Source of the DNA: Arctopsyche grandis
Taxonomy: Eukaryota; Arthropoda; Insecta; Trichoptera; Hydropsychidae
Assembly: GCF_051622035.1 (NCBI RefSeq)
Contig: NC_135355.1
Location: 1,302,001 to 1,366,000, forward strand
Direction: 5' to 3'
Length of the DNA: 64,000 bases
In this document: positions 24,519 through 36,744 of the stretch, piece after piece
How the letters are laid out: every line of letters starts with the position of its first letter
How positions within the stretch are numbered: the first letter of the stretch is position 1
Position numbers and translations under genes: made by a program
Notes under the pieces: generated by a model
Told to the model about the DNA's origin: nothing
Seen by the model: the letters and a program-made list of their open reading frames with translations, nothing else
The model's database searches: none

Positions 24519-24526
24519 CTATGGTA

Positions 24527-26044
24527 TAGTTTGGGTCGCCATTCTGTGAGTCGGGGCCAATTCGAGCATTTTGGTGACAACTACTTTACTTCCATCCCGC
24601 ACGCCAACTGTCCCCCTCCCCACAAAAGTGTGCTTAAAAGCGACAAGTTTTAATTAAGGACACTATTTGTCAAAATCATGTCCCTAATTAACACAATTAG
24701 TGGTTTCGACTGAAATATCTGTTTTCAACTACCTTAGCATGCAATGATAAACTGGACATAACCACTTGCTGATTTGCAAAGACATTCGTCTATTTGTTAG
24801 TAAAATATTGGCCGAAAATTGATTTATATACTTACCGAAATTGATAAAAATACTGGCCATTTAATTTGTTGCCTAAAAAATTATACCGCAGTGGTCAGTA
24901 TCCTTTTTGTTCAATAGACAAATTTTGACAATATATTTTCAATTATGTATATAAAATATGGAGCTGTTGGACACAAAATAGTTCTAAAACAGTTCTAAAC
25001 AAAATAGTTCTAAAAGGAAATCGTGGACTGATCTGGACTGTTATCTATCGCAGGGTTCTCCTGGTTCTATTCTCGTCGAAGCGCAGCCAGCTGTACGAGC
25101 TGGCGGGAGAAAACCTGGAGACCCGGTCATGAGGTTTTTCCTCTACGTAGACTGTTGACTTCGTCTGGCTGTTCCTTAACAGCGGCGTATGAAGAGCAGT
25201 GCTGGTTTTAGGGGGGGGCTGCGTCGGGCGGCGCCGAGTATGTTGGGGCGCCACTCCATGCACCAAAGGCGCTTTAAAATTTAAAATTAGGGCGCAAAAG
25301 GCCCTAAAAACTTTTAGATCAGAGTGCCAATGCCAATCACAATTTTCTAGGGGCGCTTAGAAAAAATTTCCCGAGGGCGCCATAGGGTGTAAGACCAGCA
25401 CTGATGAAGGGGGCGGGAGCTCCAGGAGCTGTACAGCTACCACTGAGGCTCAACCGCACGTGGACCACTCGGCCCTCAGGATGCAGGAAGACACATGACT
25501 GTGTCTCTTGAAGGTCTGGTGACAAGAGAGGCGTCTGGTCAGGCGCGTTATATGTGAGCTCAACCGTCTCCGAAGAAAGTCTGATGGCAAGAAAGCGCGC
25601 CCGGAAGCTATCCTAACCTAACCATTGGGATTACTGCCAACTGTAGCGTTACAAATTTAATTTATTGTTTTTGTTGAAGGAAATGTCCCCTCCAAATTCA
25701 GTATATTATTCGAAGTAACGTCAACTACTCGTTGCGTACTGTCACTTTGCTAAAACTGTTTGCGACACATAGAGAACGTTTATTTAGCTGCCATATATTT
25801 GTTTGGGTTAGTGTAAATGTGTATACTTCTTGTATTAGATAAGATGCACGAATCATTTAGAAGCTGGTTTTGATGTCATGGCCAAATTTATTATTTAATA
25901 GTGGCAACACTAAACAAAAGTCAGATTCAAGTTGACAGTTGATTTCGCGGCACTTGGCCATCCGTCAAAAACATATTTTTTAAGCAAGAAATCAAATTGT
26001 TTTCTACTATAGTATTATTTTAATTTGACTGTATTATTTAAAGC
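24527..26044. other. Sas-4 upstream region
   Basis: No gene recognised. It includes the miniature hAT at 25197-25403 and GC-richer flanks at 25030-25620 (CTGGCGGGAGAAAACCTGGA) that look like old repeat sequence of unknown type. The last few hundred bases before 26045 should contain the Sas-4 promoter and 5' UTR; no clear TATA box. Confidence 0.4.
25197..25403. mobile_element. hAT miniature element (CAGTGCTGGTTTTA family), copy 1
   Basis: Ends are CAGTGCTGGTTTTA and TAAGACCAGCACTG. Flanks are ATGAAGAG (25189-25196) and ATGAAGGG (25404-25411), an 8-bp duplication with one mismatch. Length is 207 bp. The related element at 61211-61427 has a perfect 8-bp duplication. Interior shared text: GGCGCTTTAAAATTTAAAAT. 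Confidence 0.9.
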
Positions 26045-29000
26045 ATGGATAAAGACTTGCCCTCATCTCCAGAACATCTCTTATTTCGTCTAGAAGAGTT
26101 GAAGAAAATGAAGCAGCTGAATGAAGAACGACTACTCGAACAACAAGCCCTTCAAAGGCAAAACTTACTTAACGAAAAATCTAGACTGTTAAATGACTTG
26201 TATAAAAATGTCGACATAAGTAAATTAATCGCAATGGAAGAGTACGATACGTTCATGAATATATCTCAAGAGTCGGAATATCCGTACACTCCGACGCCAC
26301 AAAGTGGTATTTCAACAAACTGTGAAAAAAAATTCAATGACGATAAGTCATCTAATATAAGCAACAAATCTGATATTGATGAAGTTCCCGTAACGGCTAA
26401 GTTTTGCAATTTCGATGAACTTCTCGAAAATGAATTGAAAAACGAACCAACCGATACATTCACAAACAGGTCTCGTACAAACTGCAGTGCTAGGACGTAT
26501 TTGAAGAGAGGCGAAGGTATGTATAGATTCGGAATGACCAAAGATGACATTGGTCGGACTAAAAATAAAATGCCGTGGCTAAAAAAGAAGTGCAAAGTTA
26601 AGATTCCATCTGTCGAACCTATAAAAACGGACGCAAACGAACCAGTCGACGTTCAAAAGCCCAAAAGAAAACTCGATTTCAACCTGAGCGAAAGTATACA
26701 CAAACCGAACACGTCGAGTGATGCCATCATCAAAACCTGGGCGGACGTTCTCAGCCAAAACAACGAAGATATTGACGTCGGAACGTTCGAGCACAATTAC
26801 ATGTCCGACACATCGGTGATTATGAGTCCATCGTTTGCGAAAATTTCGCACCGCAAAGAAGCGGCCGAGCAAAAACTGTTCGATTTGATCGAAAAGAAAG
26901 TCGAAAGTATGAGCCCGTCATCAGCAAACAGCTTTTTCGTTAAATTTTTCGGTAAACTCAATCCGAATCCTACCGATGGCTCTGAAAGCAACGTAAATTA
27001 TGATTCACATACAGAAATGTGTGAATCTGGCGACGTGGAAAGGAACGATGATAGTGAAGAGACGAGCGAAAGTTCCGACACGGAGAACACCTGCAAAAGT
27101 ATCAATACTTGTATTCCAACCTCGACTCCGAATCAAGAAAATTTTAATAAACTTGAAATCAAAGCGGCTAAGAAGTATTCAGTTCCGAACATCGTCAAAA
27201 TTGTAATAAATAAGGATGATAGTCAATCCACGCCTAAAATTACAGTCGAACGACCAAACAGACATTTGGTCGAAGAGTCGACTGAAGATGATGTTACAGA
27301 AGTAGAAACAACACAATTGGATCACCATGGAGATGCTATAAAGCAACAAATTTCAAAAGCGAAAATGCTGGCAATCCGCTCAAAAGAGTTGGAAACGGAG
27401 ATAGAAATTTTTGGTAGAATGAAACAAGAACTAGAAAAAGAAAAGGAGGAGTTCTTAAAAGAAAAGGAGGAATTCTTCAAAGAAAGAGCCTCTGCCGAGA
27501 CGAAATTGAACGAGGATAAAGTCATCAACGAGTATTATTTAACCGAAGAGAGAGAAAAGCTCAAGAAGCAAAAGATGCTCTACGACAGACACGTTCGAGA
27601 GATAAAAGGCCAACTGTCACGAAAGGACAGAGAAGAAATTTCCATGCTCAGTCAAGAAGTGACACACCTCAAGGAACAGATAGCATCGAGAGACGCGAAA
27701 GCCGGAGCCGCACAGGCCAGGTTGAGAAACCAAGTCAAATCGCTCGAAGGCGAAATAAAACGCTCAAAAGACGAGTGCGAAAAGCTTCAAAAGGAAAATC
27801 GCAAGCTTTCAAACTCCAATGCGAGAACCCGCCGACTGACCAACATCAATTTACTAGCCAACATCAACAAATCCATAGCACAGATGGCCACGGACAAATC
27901 CGACGACATAGAAGACGTATTCCCAACTAAGAGAATATCCGCCGAGTCTTTGGACGAAGTGCGTCCGAAGCAAACGCAAATCAACAAGCAAAAGCCGAGA
28001 GCTTTGAAGCACCAAAGAACGAAAAGCGCTCCTAATTTATCCGTCGCTTCGAGATATGCAAAATACTTCAGCGAGAGAGACGAAAAGGAACAAGCAGACG
28101 GATACGGACTAAACTCGGACACGGAAAGCGACACTTCTTCCGACATACAGTCAATTAAACCTACCATCGATATCTTCAAAAACACACACATCGAAGACAT
28201 ATACAATCTAAACAAAATCACCACCGAGACCAAATCCTGCATTAAAAAACATCCCTCCAAGCTTGAAAGTCTACCGTCTAAATTAAAATACCCCACCATT
28301 GAGAAGTCTAAGACTGAAGACAGACACCGCTTAAACCCTGATATAGAAAGCGACAGTTCTTCCGACACAAATCAAAGAACATACGCGAACCCTATTAAAA
28401 CACATTACAATAGCACAACCGATCAAATCGAAGTTGATTCGGTTAAAAATCAAGACGTATACAAACCGTCCATGGTTTCCGAGACTAAATCTTGCATTAA
28501 AAACCCATCCAAAGTTGAAAATCCCGTCAAGTCAAAGTTCAAATACACCACCACTGAAAAATCAAGTCCACATCCGTCGACTAAGAACGTACGCGAAGAC
28601 GGCAGTGTCGAGATGACTTACGAGAACGGTAATCATAAAATCGTCTCGTCGGACGGCTCGCACACAAAGTTCACGTTTTACAACGGAGACGTTAAAGATG
28701 TGTACCGCGACGAAGGAACTATAAAGTATTGGCATAAAAATCGCAACATTTATCACACATCGTATAAGGACGGATCGGAAATCATTCAGTTTCCGGAGTA
28801 AGTGCTCGGGATCGGTATCGAAATTCGAGGCTACGTCTTACATGTTTAATTTATTCGGTGTGTATTTCACAGTGGCTATATTGAAAGGCGATATCCAGAC
28901 GGATCGTTGCAGGCCCACTGCTCCAACGGAACCGTAAGATGGATCAAACCGGGCAACTACGAAGAGTGCCGCTTCCCCGACGGAACCCTGGTTTCGATCA

Positions 29001-29382
29001 ACGCCGACGGAGAACAAACACTGCGATTTCCTAACGGTCAAGTAGAAGTACATACATCTGAATATAAGGTATCGGTTGTTCGTTACGTACTGCATAGTAT
29101 TACTATCGTGAAAATGAACACTATTGTGTCTAACAACCTGTTGAGGTTTTGATTGAACTGATCCGAGTGAGACTTGGCTGATGAATGTTTGCTTTTCAAT
29201 TGAAGATAACTAGCCCTGCATTATTATCCACACGTGTTGATTTTCAGAAACGAGAATTTCCCGACGGTACTGTCAGGATAATGTACACCGACGGTGTGAT
29301 CGAGACGAGATACTCCAACGGTAGAATAAGAATCAAAGACAAACTAGGCAACCTCGTAATGGACACAATTCCAAATTCTTGA
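26045..29382 (+). CDS. Sas-4: Centriole assembly protein Sas-4 / CENPJ (CPAP)
   Basis: Scaffold needed for centriole duplication; the family binds tubulin and sets centriole length. Exons 26045-28797, 28873-29068 and 29248-29382, with matching phases, encode 1,027 residues. The N-terminus (residues 1-60) is helical and charged (LLFRLEELKKMKQLNEE). Near residue 151, YLKRGEGMYRFG matches the conserved LKRGEG motif of the CPAP microtubule-binding region. About residues 435-600 form a long coiled coil. The C-terminus from about residue 850 is the TCP10/G-box domain, a run of beta repeats (DGSVEMTYENG, YPDGSLQAHCSNGT, FPDGTLVSINADGE, FPDGTVRIMYTDG) that binds STIL/Ana2 in the family. The middle (660-840) is low-complexity and holds two similar segments around TETKSCIK. 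Length lies between fly Sas-4 (about 900) and human CENPJ (1,338). The start ATG is the first in frame after upstream stops. Confidence 0.95.
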
Positions 29383-30300
29383 AAGCGGTTTCAAATTTAT
29401 TATTGATCACACACTGAGCAACAAATAATCACGTTTTTACTTACTGGAGCGGAGACTAATCAAATTTTTCTTCAGTTCAAACCCACTGAATTTAAATATG
29501 ACAATGATTTTTGTTGGCCTGCTATCGTTTAAAAAATGGGCAATTATTACAGATTTTTGGTTTTTGCTTAAAATCTAGTATTGGATTCAATAGTCAATGT
29601 TTTTTTATTCATTGTAAATTTTTATTATATAAGTTTTTTTACTTTATCACATTTATAAGGATTGATTTCCAATCATAATATTTTTTTTATTTTATCTCCC
29701 CGTAATAATTCGAGCGGTTAATGATTTTAAATTACAATACGAAATGTTCTATCGGTCGTGAGCGAGCGAGATGGAGTGATGCGCTCTCCATTTTTCATCT
29801 CGCTCTTGAATTATCCATAAGTTCTTTAAATAACATATTTTTTTAACACAATTTAAAACATTTACCACTCGAGTTAGTACGTTTCGAAGAAATCAAAAGC
29901 CAATCTTTATAAACGAGGTTAAGTGAAAATTTTGCGAAATTACATCATAATATTACGGAAAAAGAATGTATGTATATTTTTTTACTTTTAAAATCCGTTG
30001 AATGATTAATTATAGGTGTTTCAAAGATTCCAATACTCACTTTCGGCACAGGAATACTAGATTTTAAGCAAAAGTCTGTAATAATTGTACATTTTTTTAT
30101 GCACTCATATCTCTAAAATGATAGTAAGTCAACGAAAATTATTGTCATATTCGAATTTAGTGGGTCAAACTTAGTTTTTTTTTTTTGTTCAGTGTTATAT
30201 TTTGCAGGTCAAAAATTTGTTATGTACATACATATCTGCATGATGATGAATTATATATTTATTTAAAAAAAATGTATTCTAATAATATTTATTGTAATAT
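29383..30300. repeat. Sas-4 3' flank with R16 repeat
   Basis: Convergent gap between Sas-4 and mRpL44. About 29835-30200 is an R16 repeat copy (AATACTCACTTTCGGCACAG, CATATTCGAATTTAGTGGGTC). 29755-29815 contains a GAGCGAGCGAGATGG...CATCTCGCTC near-palindrome. No gene. Confidence 0.5.
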
Positions 30301-30306
30301 TTTATT
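30301..30306 (-). promoter_or_regulatory. Candidate polyadenylation signal of mRpL44
   Basis: TTTATT on the plus strand, AATAAA on the minus strand, seven bases after the mRpL44 stop codon. Unusually close, so a very short 3' UTR is inferred. Confidence 0.4.
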
Positions 30307-30313
30307 GAAATTC

Positions 30314-33021
30314 TCATGCTGTCAACTGTTCCTTGACAGATTGCCGAGTACTGTCAGGTAATCCGGGTATTTCGAAATCTATTGGAGCCATATTATCAAG
30401 AGTGCCGTAAAATATTTTCAATCCTTCTCGAGCGGCCATATCGTGGGCAATTTCTAGTGTTTCTCCGTAACCTTAAAACAACAAATGATACATATCAATT
30501 TCATATGAAAGTCTGAGAGTAATATTGTAATACTCGATATCATACCTGCACAGAACATATCTTTATCGACGTAAATTCCAACCCTATAACAGGCTAAAAT
30601 GCTATTCTTTCCTACTGCTTGTATGAGACGAGGTTCGGCGACCTTATTAGATTTTTGAAGAATTTCAGAAAGCATTTCGATCGGATTCTGAATCTCCCAC
30701 AAGTGATTCACGTCGACTCTGTTCAAGTTCGTAATCACAAAATCTCGGACGAAGTGACCAGCTCGTTCCTCACCGGACGATTGAATCAAAGCTCCCACTA
30801 CAGCTTTGAACGTATCCGCTAGAATGGCTGTATTTGGATGTTCCTTTATAAAAATAATATGAACATTAGATTTGTGGATTGACTTTAATTAATTTCCAGA
30901 ACCAGACATACAGAACTTACAGTGGTGAGAATGAGTTGTTTGGTGCCCAAACTTTGCGATATATGAGATAGCATTTTGAGACTCATCAGATAGTCTTTAA
31001 CGGCTGTGCAGCCTTCTTTGGGAAAATTGGGAAGGGCAGCCTCTATATATAACTGAATGTATTCTGACATGAAAGATTCACCTGTAACAATAATAATTGT
31101 AAAAAAAAGTTTTTTAAAAACATACCTCTTCTATGATTTGTATATAAAATTATTATTTTGAATAAAAATACCATTATTTTATTTTACTACCGCCATCTAT
31201 GTTTAAAACTAATAAACAAACGGTGGATAGACGTCAACGACTATCTCGCCGGGCAGATTTAAAACGCGTCTTACACGATATTTTTGCACCATCGTAATGG
31301 CGGAGGATTCTTTTACTTATATTGATACTTTAATATAATTGGAAACTTTAGTTGACGCATACTGTAATAATGACAATTTTTTAAAAACAAACCTCTTTTT
31401 TAGTTTTGTATATAATATTAAGATATATAAATTATTATTTTGAATAATAATAACAATAATTTTATTTTACTACCGCCATCTATGTATAAAACTATAGACT
31501 ACATAGACGTCACCCAGATTTCAAATTTGCAAACTTCAAATGCATCTTAAACGATATTTTATCTCTATTGTAATGGCGGAGGATCCATTTACTTATATTG
31601 ATGACCAAAATGACCAATATGGCAAAGTATCAAAACGATTGGATAAGAGGCAAACTTTTTCCTGAATTGTAATCGTAAGTGAAACGTAAAGGAGGTTTGT
31701 AATAAAAATGATAAAATCGATATGAAAAATATAAGATCAATATATTAATTACTAGAGACACGTATTTTGAACATCTATTTTTGTCAATTTTAGCATTTTC
31801 ATTTTGCATTTTAGCGTTTTAGGGCATCTATTTTTATGAAGAGCTTAATTTTAAATAATAAAAAATTTCGATGAATTTTAATAAAATTTATATACATATA
31901 TACAATTTAAAGACAACACAACGATTAAAAAATAATAGAAAAATTCAAAAATGTTTTGGAATTAAAATTTCAATGAAAAAAACATGAATACAAAAAATAT
32001 TAATATAAAAATATAATGCCAATTAAAATTTATTAAAACTCAACATGGAGCATATTTCTACAGATTATTTTTTGGGATTTGTGCGACGATCGGTAACAAT
32101 TATACTGTATTTACTAAAATACCTTTCAGCATCCAAACTTTTGTCTACTATTTACAGTAGTAGACAAAAGCAGTTGCTTGGTTTCGACAGGAAAAACACC
32201 GTCTATGGTAAACTGCAAGCTCTGTTTTATCCCCTCAATTTCTTCACGTAATAAATGGGCAAAGGTACATATATATTAATTTTATAAATTTATGCAAACT
32301 TCACATTTGTTTGTTATTTTAGCATCTATTCGCATATTTTACGAATTTAGCCTCTATTAGCACCAATTCCGAATTTTAGCATTAATAGCAAAATGCCCAA
32401 AATACGTGTCTCTATTAATTACGCTACAGTTATCATACATACCTTGTTTAGTGAGTTCTGTATTATCTTTGATTTGCAAATCTGGATTTTCGATTCCGAC
32501 TAACTTTTGACGCTTTTCCTCTTGTACTATGTAAGATTGAAGTGTCAAGGCTCTCGAAAGTAGCTGTGGATCGAACTCTTCGTGGAGTCGTTTACTGAAA
32601 GCATACAGTTCGGCTTCTCGGTTCCATTCTGCGTATTCACAGCGTGGATTAGGTTTCAACGGACTGCCATATCTTTTTTGGCGTGCTGCAAACGATTGTA
32701 ATACGGGTTTCACCCAACGGTGAACTTTACATTCTGTAAGAGAAATAAAACAATTATAAACAAATTTAAAACAATCAATATAATTACTACACGTTAATGA
32801 TAATAACATGTAAAAAATATATGAATTCCCCTTCTGTATTATTTGTTTGCAAAAGCTCGAGTTGTTGCTCGAAGCGAGTGTGCTTGTGATAGGTTATGTT
32901 TGAACAAAATACGATAAAGATCAGCGGGACAACCTGGAAGATAAATCTGCGGCCTCGGCTTGAGAGCCTGCGCCCCCTGGAGCCCCAGAGCCCCCAAATT
33001 CCTCGACAACTGCTTCCACAT
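30314..33021 (-). CDS. mRpL44: Mitochondrial ribosomal protein L44
   Basis: Large-subunit mitoribosome protein with an RNase III-like fold. Exons on the minus strand: 33021-32934, 32733-32443, 31081-30921, 30843-30546, 30471-30314. All introns are GT-AG and phases agree. They encode 331 residues (human MRPL44 has 332). Exon 1 is a mitochondrial-type leader (MWKQLSRNLGALGLQG). Then come KVHRWVKPVLQSF, the RNase III-like domain (WNREAELYAFSKRL, TLQSYI, LTKQGESFMSEYIQLY, FPKEGC, GALIQSSG, RDFVI) and a C-terminal dsRNA-binding segment (GYGETLEIAHDMAAREGL). The RNase III catalytic signature is not obvious, as expected for this family. An earlier in-frame TTG exists upstream, but the ATG at 33021 gives the best leader. 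Intron 2 is packed with repeats. Confidence 0.95.
31125..31690 (-). repeat. Two family R3 repeats in mRpL44 intron 2
   Basis: Copies at about 31125-31335 and 31380-31690, both inverted relative to 4010-4260 (TTACTACCGCCATCTATGT, CGTAATGGCGGAGGAT, ACCAAAATGACCAATATGGC). The second is the fuller copy, ending with TTACGATTAC-complement text and AAAGGAGGT. Confidence 0.65.
31753..32414 (-). mobile_element. Non-autonomous hAT element, complete copy with 8-bp duplication
   Basis: Ends are TAGAGACACGTATTTTG and CAAAATACGTGTCTCTA, perfect 17-bp inverted repeats of the TAGAG hAT type. The direct duplication TTAATTAC is at 31745-31752 and 32415-32422, perfect over 8 bp. On the minus strand a decayed transposase C-terminal remnant persists (GVFPVETKQLLLSTT; then DAERYFSKYS and TDRR in a shifted frame). 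It lies in mRpL44 intron 2, its right duplication ending 19 nt inside the splice donor. Confidence 0.95.
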
Positions 33022-33089
33022 AATTCGGCAGCCGGGATCTGTCACTTTATCAAGCTGCACTTTCGGTCTCAACCAGATCTTTTACCGCC

Positions 33090-33475
33090 ATTATAAAATT
33101 ATTAGTCACATTGCGGTGGTCACAAAGACAATTTTTGCCATTAAAATCGCGAATACGCAAAATTTGGCACTCAAGTTCTCGTTAGTATGATGGACTTTTC
33201 GGCTGCCAGATGTTCCGTTATAGAGATTTTAGTGACTTTGTGACCAGTAATCACCGGACCAATTTTGGTAAACCGATTATTCCGCAAAAAGCGATCTCGC
33301 GCGAGTCATTAAAATTTAGAGCACGGAACATCTGGCGCCCGAGTTCTCTTTAGTACAATATTTAGCATGTGAAGCTTTCGATTAATGGAGTTTTTGGGTG
33401 CCAGATGTTCCATGATCAAGATTTTAGTGACGCACGCTAGATCGCTTTTTGCGGAATAATCACCGAACCTATAAT
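33090..33475. repeat. Dispersed repeats of the GGTTCGGTGATTA family upstream of mRpL44
   Basis: Two units (about 33090-33268 and 33270-33475). The first has GACCAGTAATCACCGGACC at its right end. The second starts GGTAAACCGATTATTCCGC and ends GAATAATCACCGAACC. Shared words are CTGCCAGATGTTCCGTTATA and AGATTTTAGTGAC. Related units are at 11935-12165, 33830-33980, 61805-61980 and 62310-62520. Confidence 0.65.
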
Positions 33476-34085
33476 TTTATATTCCCATGCCCCGAATTCT
33501 TTTGAAAAGAAGCCACTCTCATACAAAACCCATTATTTGATTCCTTGAATCTAATCAGCATTCTGGATAAATAAAAAAATAAACAAATTCTCAGATTTAT
33601 CGGTTTTATTAAAAGTTGCCCACTATCGAAACAGAGCCTCAAACGAATTAATTTGACCAAACGCAAGTAAAATCTCAATAATTTATTGTATTTCCATATA
33701 ATGTTTAAGTTTTTTGGTCACTCTCAAAGAATCTGATATTTTACATAGTTACTATAAAGCAAAAGGAATATTTCAAGCAACAGAGCTTTCGCTGTTTATT
33801 GAGATCTTTTCGGTGCCTAAAGAATATATACGAGATATTTGGTAAACGAGTTCTCGTTAGTACAATATTTCGCATGGGAAGCTTTCGATTGATGGAGTTT
33901 TTGGGTGCCAGATGTTTCGTAATCGAGATTTTAGTGACGTGCGCGAGATCGCTTTTGCGGAAAAATCACCGAACCGAATTAACTAGCATTGTAAATACAT
34001 ACATATAATATATGCAAACGATTCATATTTTAAATTACATAACATATGTGTAGGAATACGTTGTAGAAACCATTTTACATCATCA
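33476..34085. repeat. Intergenic, with one more GGTTCGGTGATTA-family fragment
   Basis: 33830-33980 repeats GCTTTCGATTGATGGAGTTT and AAAAATCACCGAACC. The remaining bases show nothing recognisable. Confidence 0.45.
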
Positions 34086-34089
34086 TGTA

Positions 34090-34780
34090 TATAATATCGC
34101 TATTCTGTCCGTGTGTGTATCCGAGATAACGCTCGCCGTACTATAATAGTCGTTTCGATTCGACATACATATGTACGTCACAGCTAAACAGGAGCGTCAT
34201 TTCAGCTTTTCCAAGGGGGGGGGAGAATTTTTGACCAGTAAGGAATGACTTTCTAGGGGGGGGGGAGTGTATTATATTAAAAAAAATTGTGTATATAAAG
34301 TACAAAATAATCTCCCGAAAATCTTTCAAAGAAAGACAAACAACAAAACAAAATATATTTGGGAGTTTTATACATTTTTTTCAGTGAAAAATCGACATGT
34401 TTATACCTGACAGGTGTTCCAAAGAATTTCAATATTCTATTTTTGTTGATTTAGTATTTTAATTCAAATTCATAATAATACATTAAACAACGTGGATAGT
34501 CCTGTTCGAATCTAGGGGGGGAGGCTGCCCACCCCAGACCCCTCTCCCCCTAATGACGCCTCTGCAGCACCAACGTCAACAAAATGTACGAAAATAATAT
34601 CAAAAGAAAAAACTTCTATATATACTGTTTACTACCAATGTTTCCTCTATGACAATAGACGGCGCTAAGTCTCTGAGCATTTAGCACCATCTATTGAAAA
34701 GTTATTTAACCAATTAATTTTTCCGTTGGTGTTTTATATTGTTTATATGTAGGTAGGAAGTTTTTACCATTTTTTTTTTC
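34090..34780 (+). repeat. Dispersed repeat (copy of 15182-15475) split by a younger insertion
   Basis: Same words as 15182-15475 (GAGATAACGCTCGCCGTACT, TAATAGTCGTTTCGATTCGA, AACTTCTATATATACTG). The homology stops at 34188 and resumes after 34572, bracketing the insertion at 34189-34564. Confidence 0.65.
34189..34564. mobile_element. hAT-like miniature element (CAG(A/G)(A/G)GCGTCATT family)
   Basis: The left end CAGGAGCGTCATT pairs with the right end AATGACGCCTCTG. Flanking octamers are CAGCTAAA and CAGCACCA, similar but not identical. It carries G-runs near both ends (34216-34222 and 34257-34266). Interruption of an older repeat supports insertion. No transposase. Confidence 0.7.
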
Positions 34781-35055
34781 ATATTATATATTTAACCTTT
34801 CCCTTACGGTGCCAAAAACATCCGCGCGCTCCGATGATATGTATTTTGTACACATAAATTGACGTAATTCGTAATTATATTACGGATGAATACAAAAATT
34901 CTGAACCTCGTATCTATTACATTTCATATCGATATTCCCATTATTAGAGTCGAGTTGTAGTAAATACATATCACAGAGGAAGAAAGGTTAAAAGGTATTT
35001 GAAAAAAATTCGACCGCTTGTAGATCGAACACATGACATACACATTTATTTTTTT
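34781..35055. other. Spacer, nothing recognised
   Basis: AT-rich spacer before the first solo LTR. No ORF, tandem repeat or dispersed repeat recognised here. Confidence 0.35.
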
Positions 35056-35059
35056 ATTT

Positions 35060-35763
35060 TGTGGGAATCTCGTCACATTCATCAAAACATTTACTGCGAC
35101 GCAGAATACATTCCCAAAACCGGTTGAAGCACACCTGCAGCCATTAAACTAAACTCAAGCAGAACGGTGCCAAAACCTTCGAGAAAGCTCCACCCCTACC
35201 AGCAGAGCGGAAACAAACCAGTCGAAGCACACCTGCAGCCATTAAACTACATCGAGCGGAACGGTGTCAATCGTTCCAGAAAAGTCTACCCCATCAACAA
35301 AAACACATTCCTCGCATACGCATCAACAACAGCCAGCAACCAGAAACACTATAAAAGGAGGTACAACCCAAACAACGCCAGTCGACCCCCAGCAGCAAGC
35401 GTCGACACACAGCAGCAGACCAGTCGACATCCAGCTCCTGACCTGCCACCACTACATTACGCGGACTTGGAAGATCAACCAGCCGAACGATCCAGCAACA
35501 CACTGCCGTATCCAGAGACCTTCCAAACATAGCCGAACAACGAGCCAGCAACACACTGCCGCATCCAGAGACTTGCTGAACATAGCCGAATGCCGAGCCA
35601 GCGACACTCTACCATATCCAGAGACCGCTGAACGACATACTTTTGCTCACATATTCTAATACCTTTGTACAATATTTAGGCAAACAATAAAACTTTATTA
35701 AAACAAGCACATCAGTGTTTCGTTAGGCTGGGATACGGTCAACACATACCTACCCCGCCTACA
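35060..35763 (+). mobile_element. Solo LTR, plus orientation
   Basis: Begins TGTGGGAATCTCGTCAC and ends CCCCGCCTACA, with the 4-bp duplication ATTT on both sides (35056-35059 and 35764-35767). It has the LTR layout: TG...CA ends, TATAAAAGGAGGTACAACCC promoter near 35350, AATAAAACTTTATTAAAAC near 35688 and a GTTTCGTTAGGCTGGG tail shared with two other copies. ORFs of 121 and 131 codons inside it are Pro/Thr/Gln-rich artefacts of LTR sequence. Confidence 0.85.
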
Positions 35764-35822
35764 ATTTAATAACTTAACCAATTATTTAAGTTAATTTAAT
35801 ATAAACATCGTTCATTTTATAT

Positions 35823-36744
35823 TGTAGGCGGGGGTGGAACGTGTTGACCGTATCCCAGCCTAACGAAACACTGTTGTGCTTGTTTTATAAAGTTTTATTG
35901 TTTGCCTATGGTTGTACAAAGGTATTGGTATTTGGGCAAAAGTATGGCGTTCAGCGGTCTCTGGATATGGTAGAGTGTCGCTGACTCGGCATTCGTTTAT
36001 GTTCAGAAGGTCTCTGGATGCGGCAGTGTGTTGTTGGCTCGTTGTTCGGCTATGTTCGGAAGGTCTCTGGATACGGCAGTGTGTTGCTGGCTCGTTCGGC
36101 TGATTGATCTTCCAAGTCCGCGTAGTATAGTGGTGGCAGGTCAGGAGCTGGATGTCGACTAGTCTGCTGCTGTGTGTCGACGCTTGCTGCTGTGGGTCGA
36201 CTGGCGTTGTTTGGGTTGTACCTCCTTTTATAGTGTTTCTGGAATCACCTGACCCATGGTGGTGGTTTGTTGATGCGTAAGCGAGGAATGTTCTTTTGTC
36301 GATGGGGTGGACTTTTCTGGAACGATTGGCGCCGTTCCGCTCGATGTAGTTTAATGGCGGCGGCGTGTTTCGACCGTTTTGGTTCCGCTCGACTGGTAGG
36401 GGCGTTCCGCTTGAGTTTAATATAACGGCTGCAGGTGTGCGTCGTCTCGGTTTCGTTCCGCTCGAGTGTGAGGGGTGGAACATTCTCGAAGGATTTGGCA
36501 CCGTTCCGCTTGAGTTGGATTTGGCACCGTTCCGCTTGAGTTTAATATAATGGCTGCAGGTGTGCGTCGTCTGGGTTTCGTTCCGCTCGAGTGTGAGGGG
36601 TGGAACATTCTCGAAGGAACTGGCGATTGATTCCAAGAAGTGCACGTGTTGTGTACGTGTGGTGAGTTCTGCAAGGAATGTGGTTTGTTGTTGTGGAATA
36701 TTCTCGAATGTTTCGATGACGATGACGATGACGAGATTCCTACA
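35823..36744 (-). mobile_element. Solo LTR, minus orientation
   Basis: Same family as 35060-35763, inverted: on the minus strand it runs TGTAGGAATCTCGTCA to CCGCCTACA, with the 4-bp duplication ATAT (35819-35822 and 36745-36748). It is 922 bp, longer because a roughly 60-90-bp segment (TTCCGCTTGAGTTTAATATA and GTTCCGCTCGAGTGTGAGG) is repeated near 36400-36620. A GATGAC triplet-like run lies at 36715-36732. The 261-codon ORF across it is spurious. Confidence 0.85.

Noticed and set aside
27787-28368. 193-codon antisense ORF within Sas-4
   Set aside because: Shadow of the Sas-4 coding strand; no family motif and no start or splice context.
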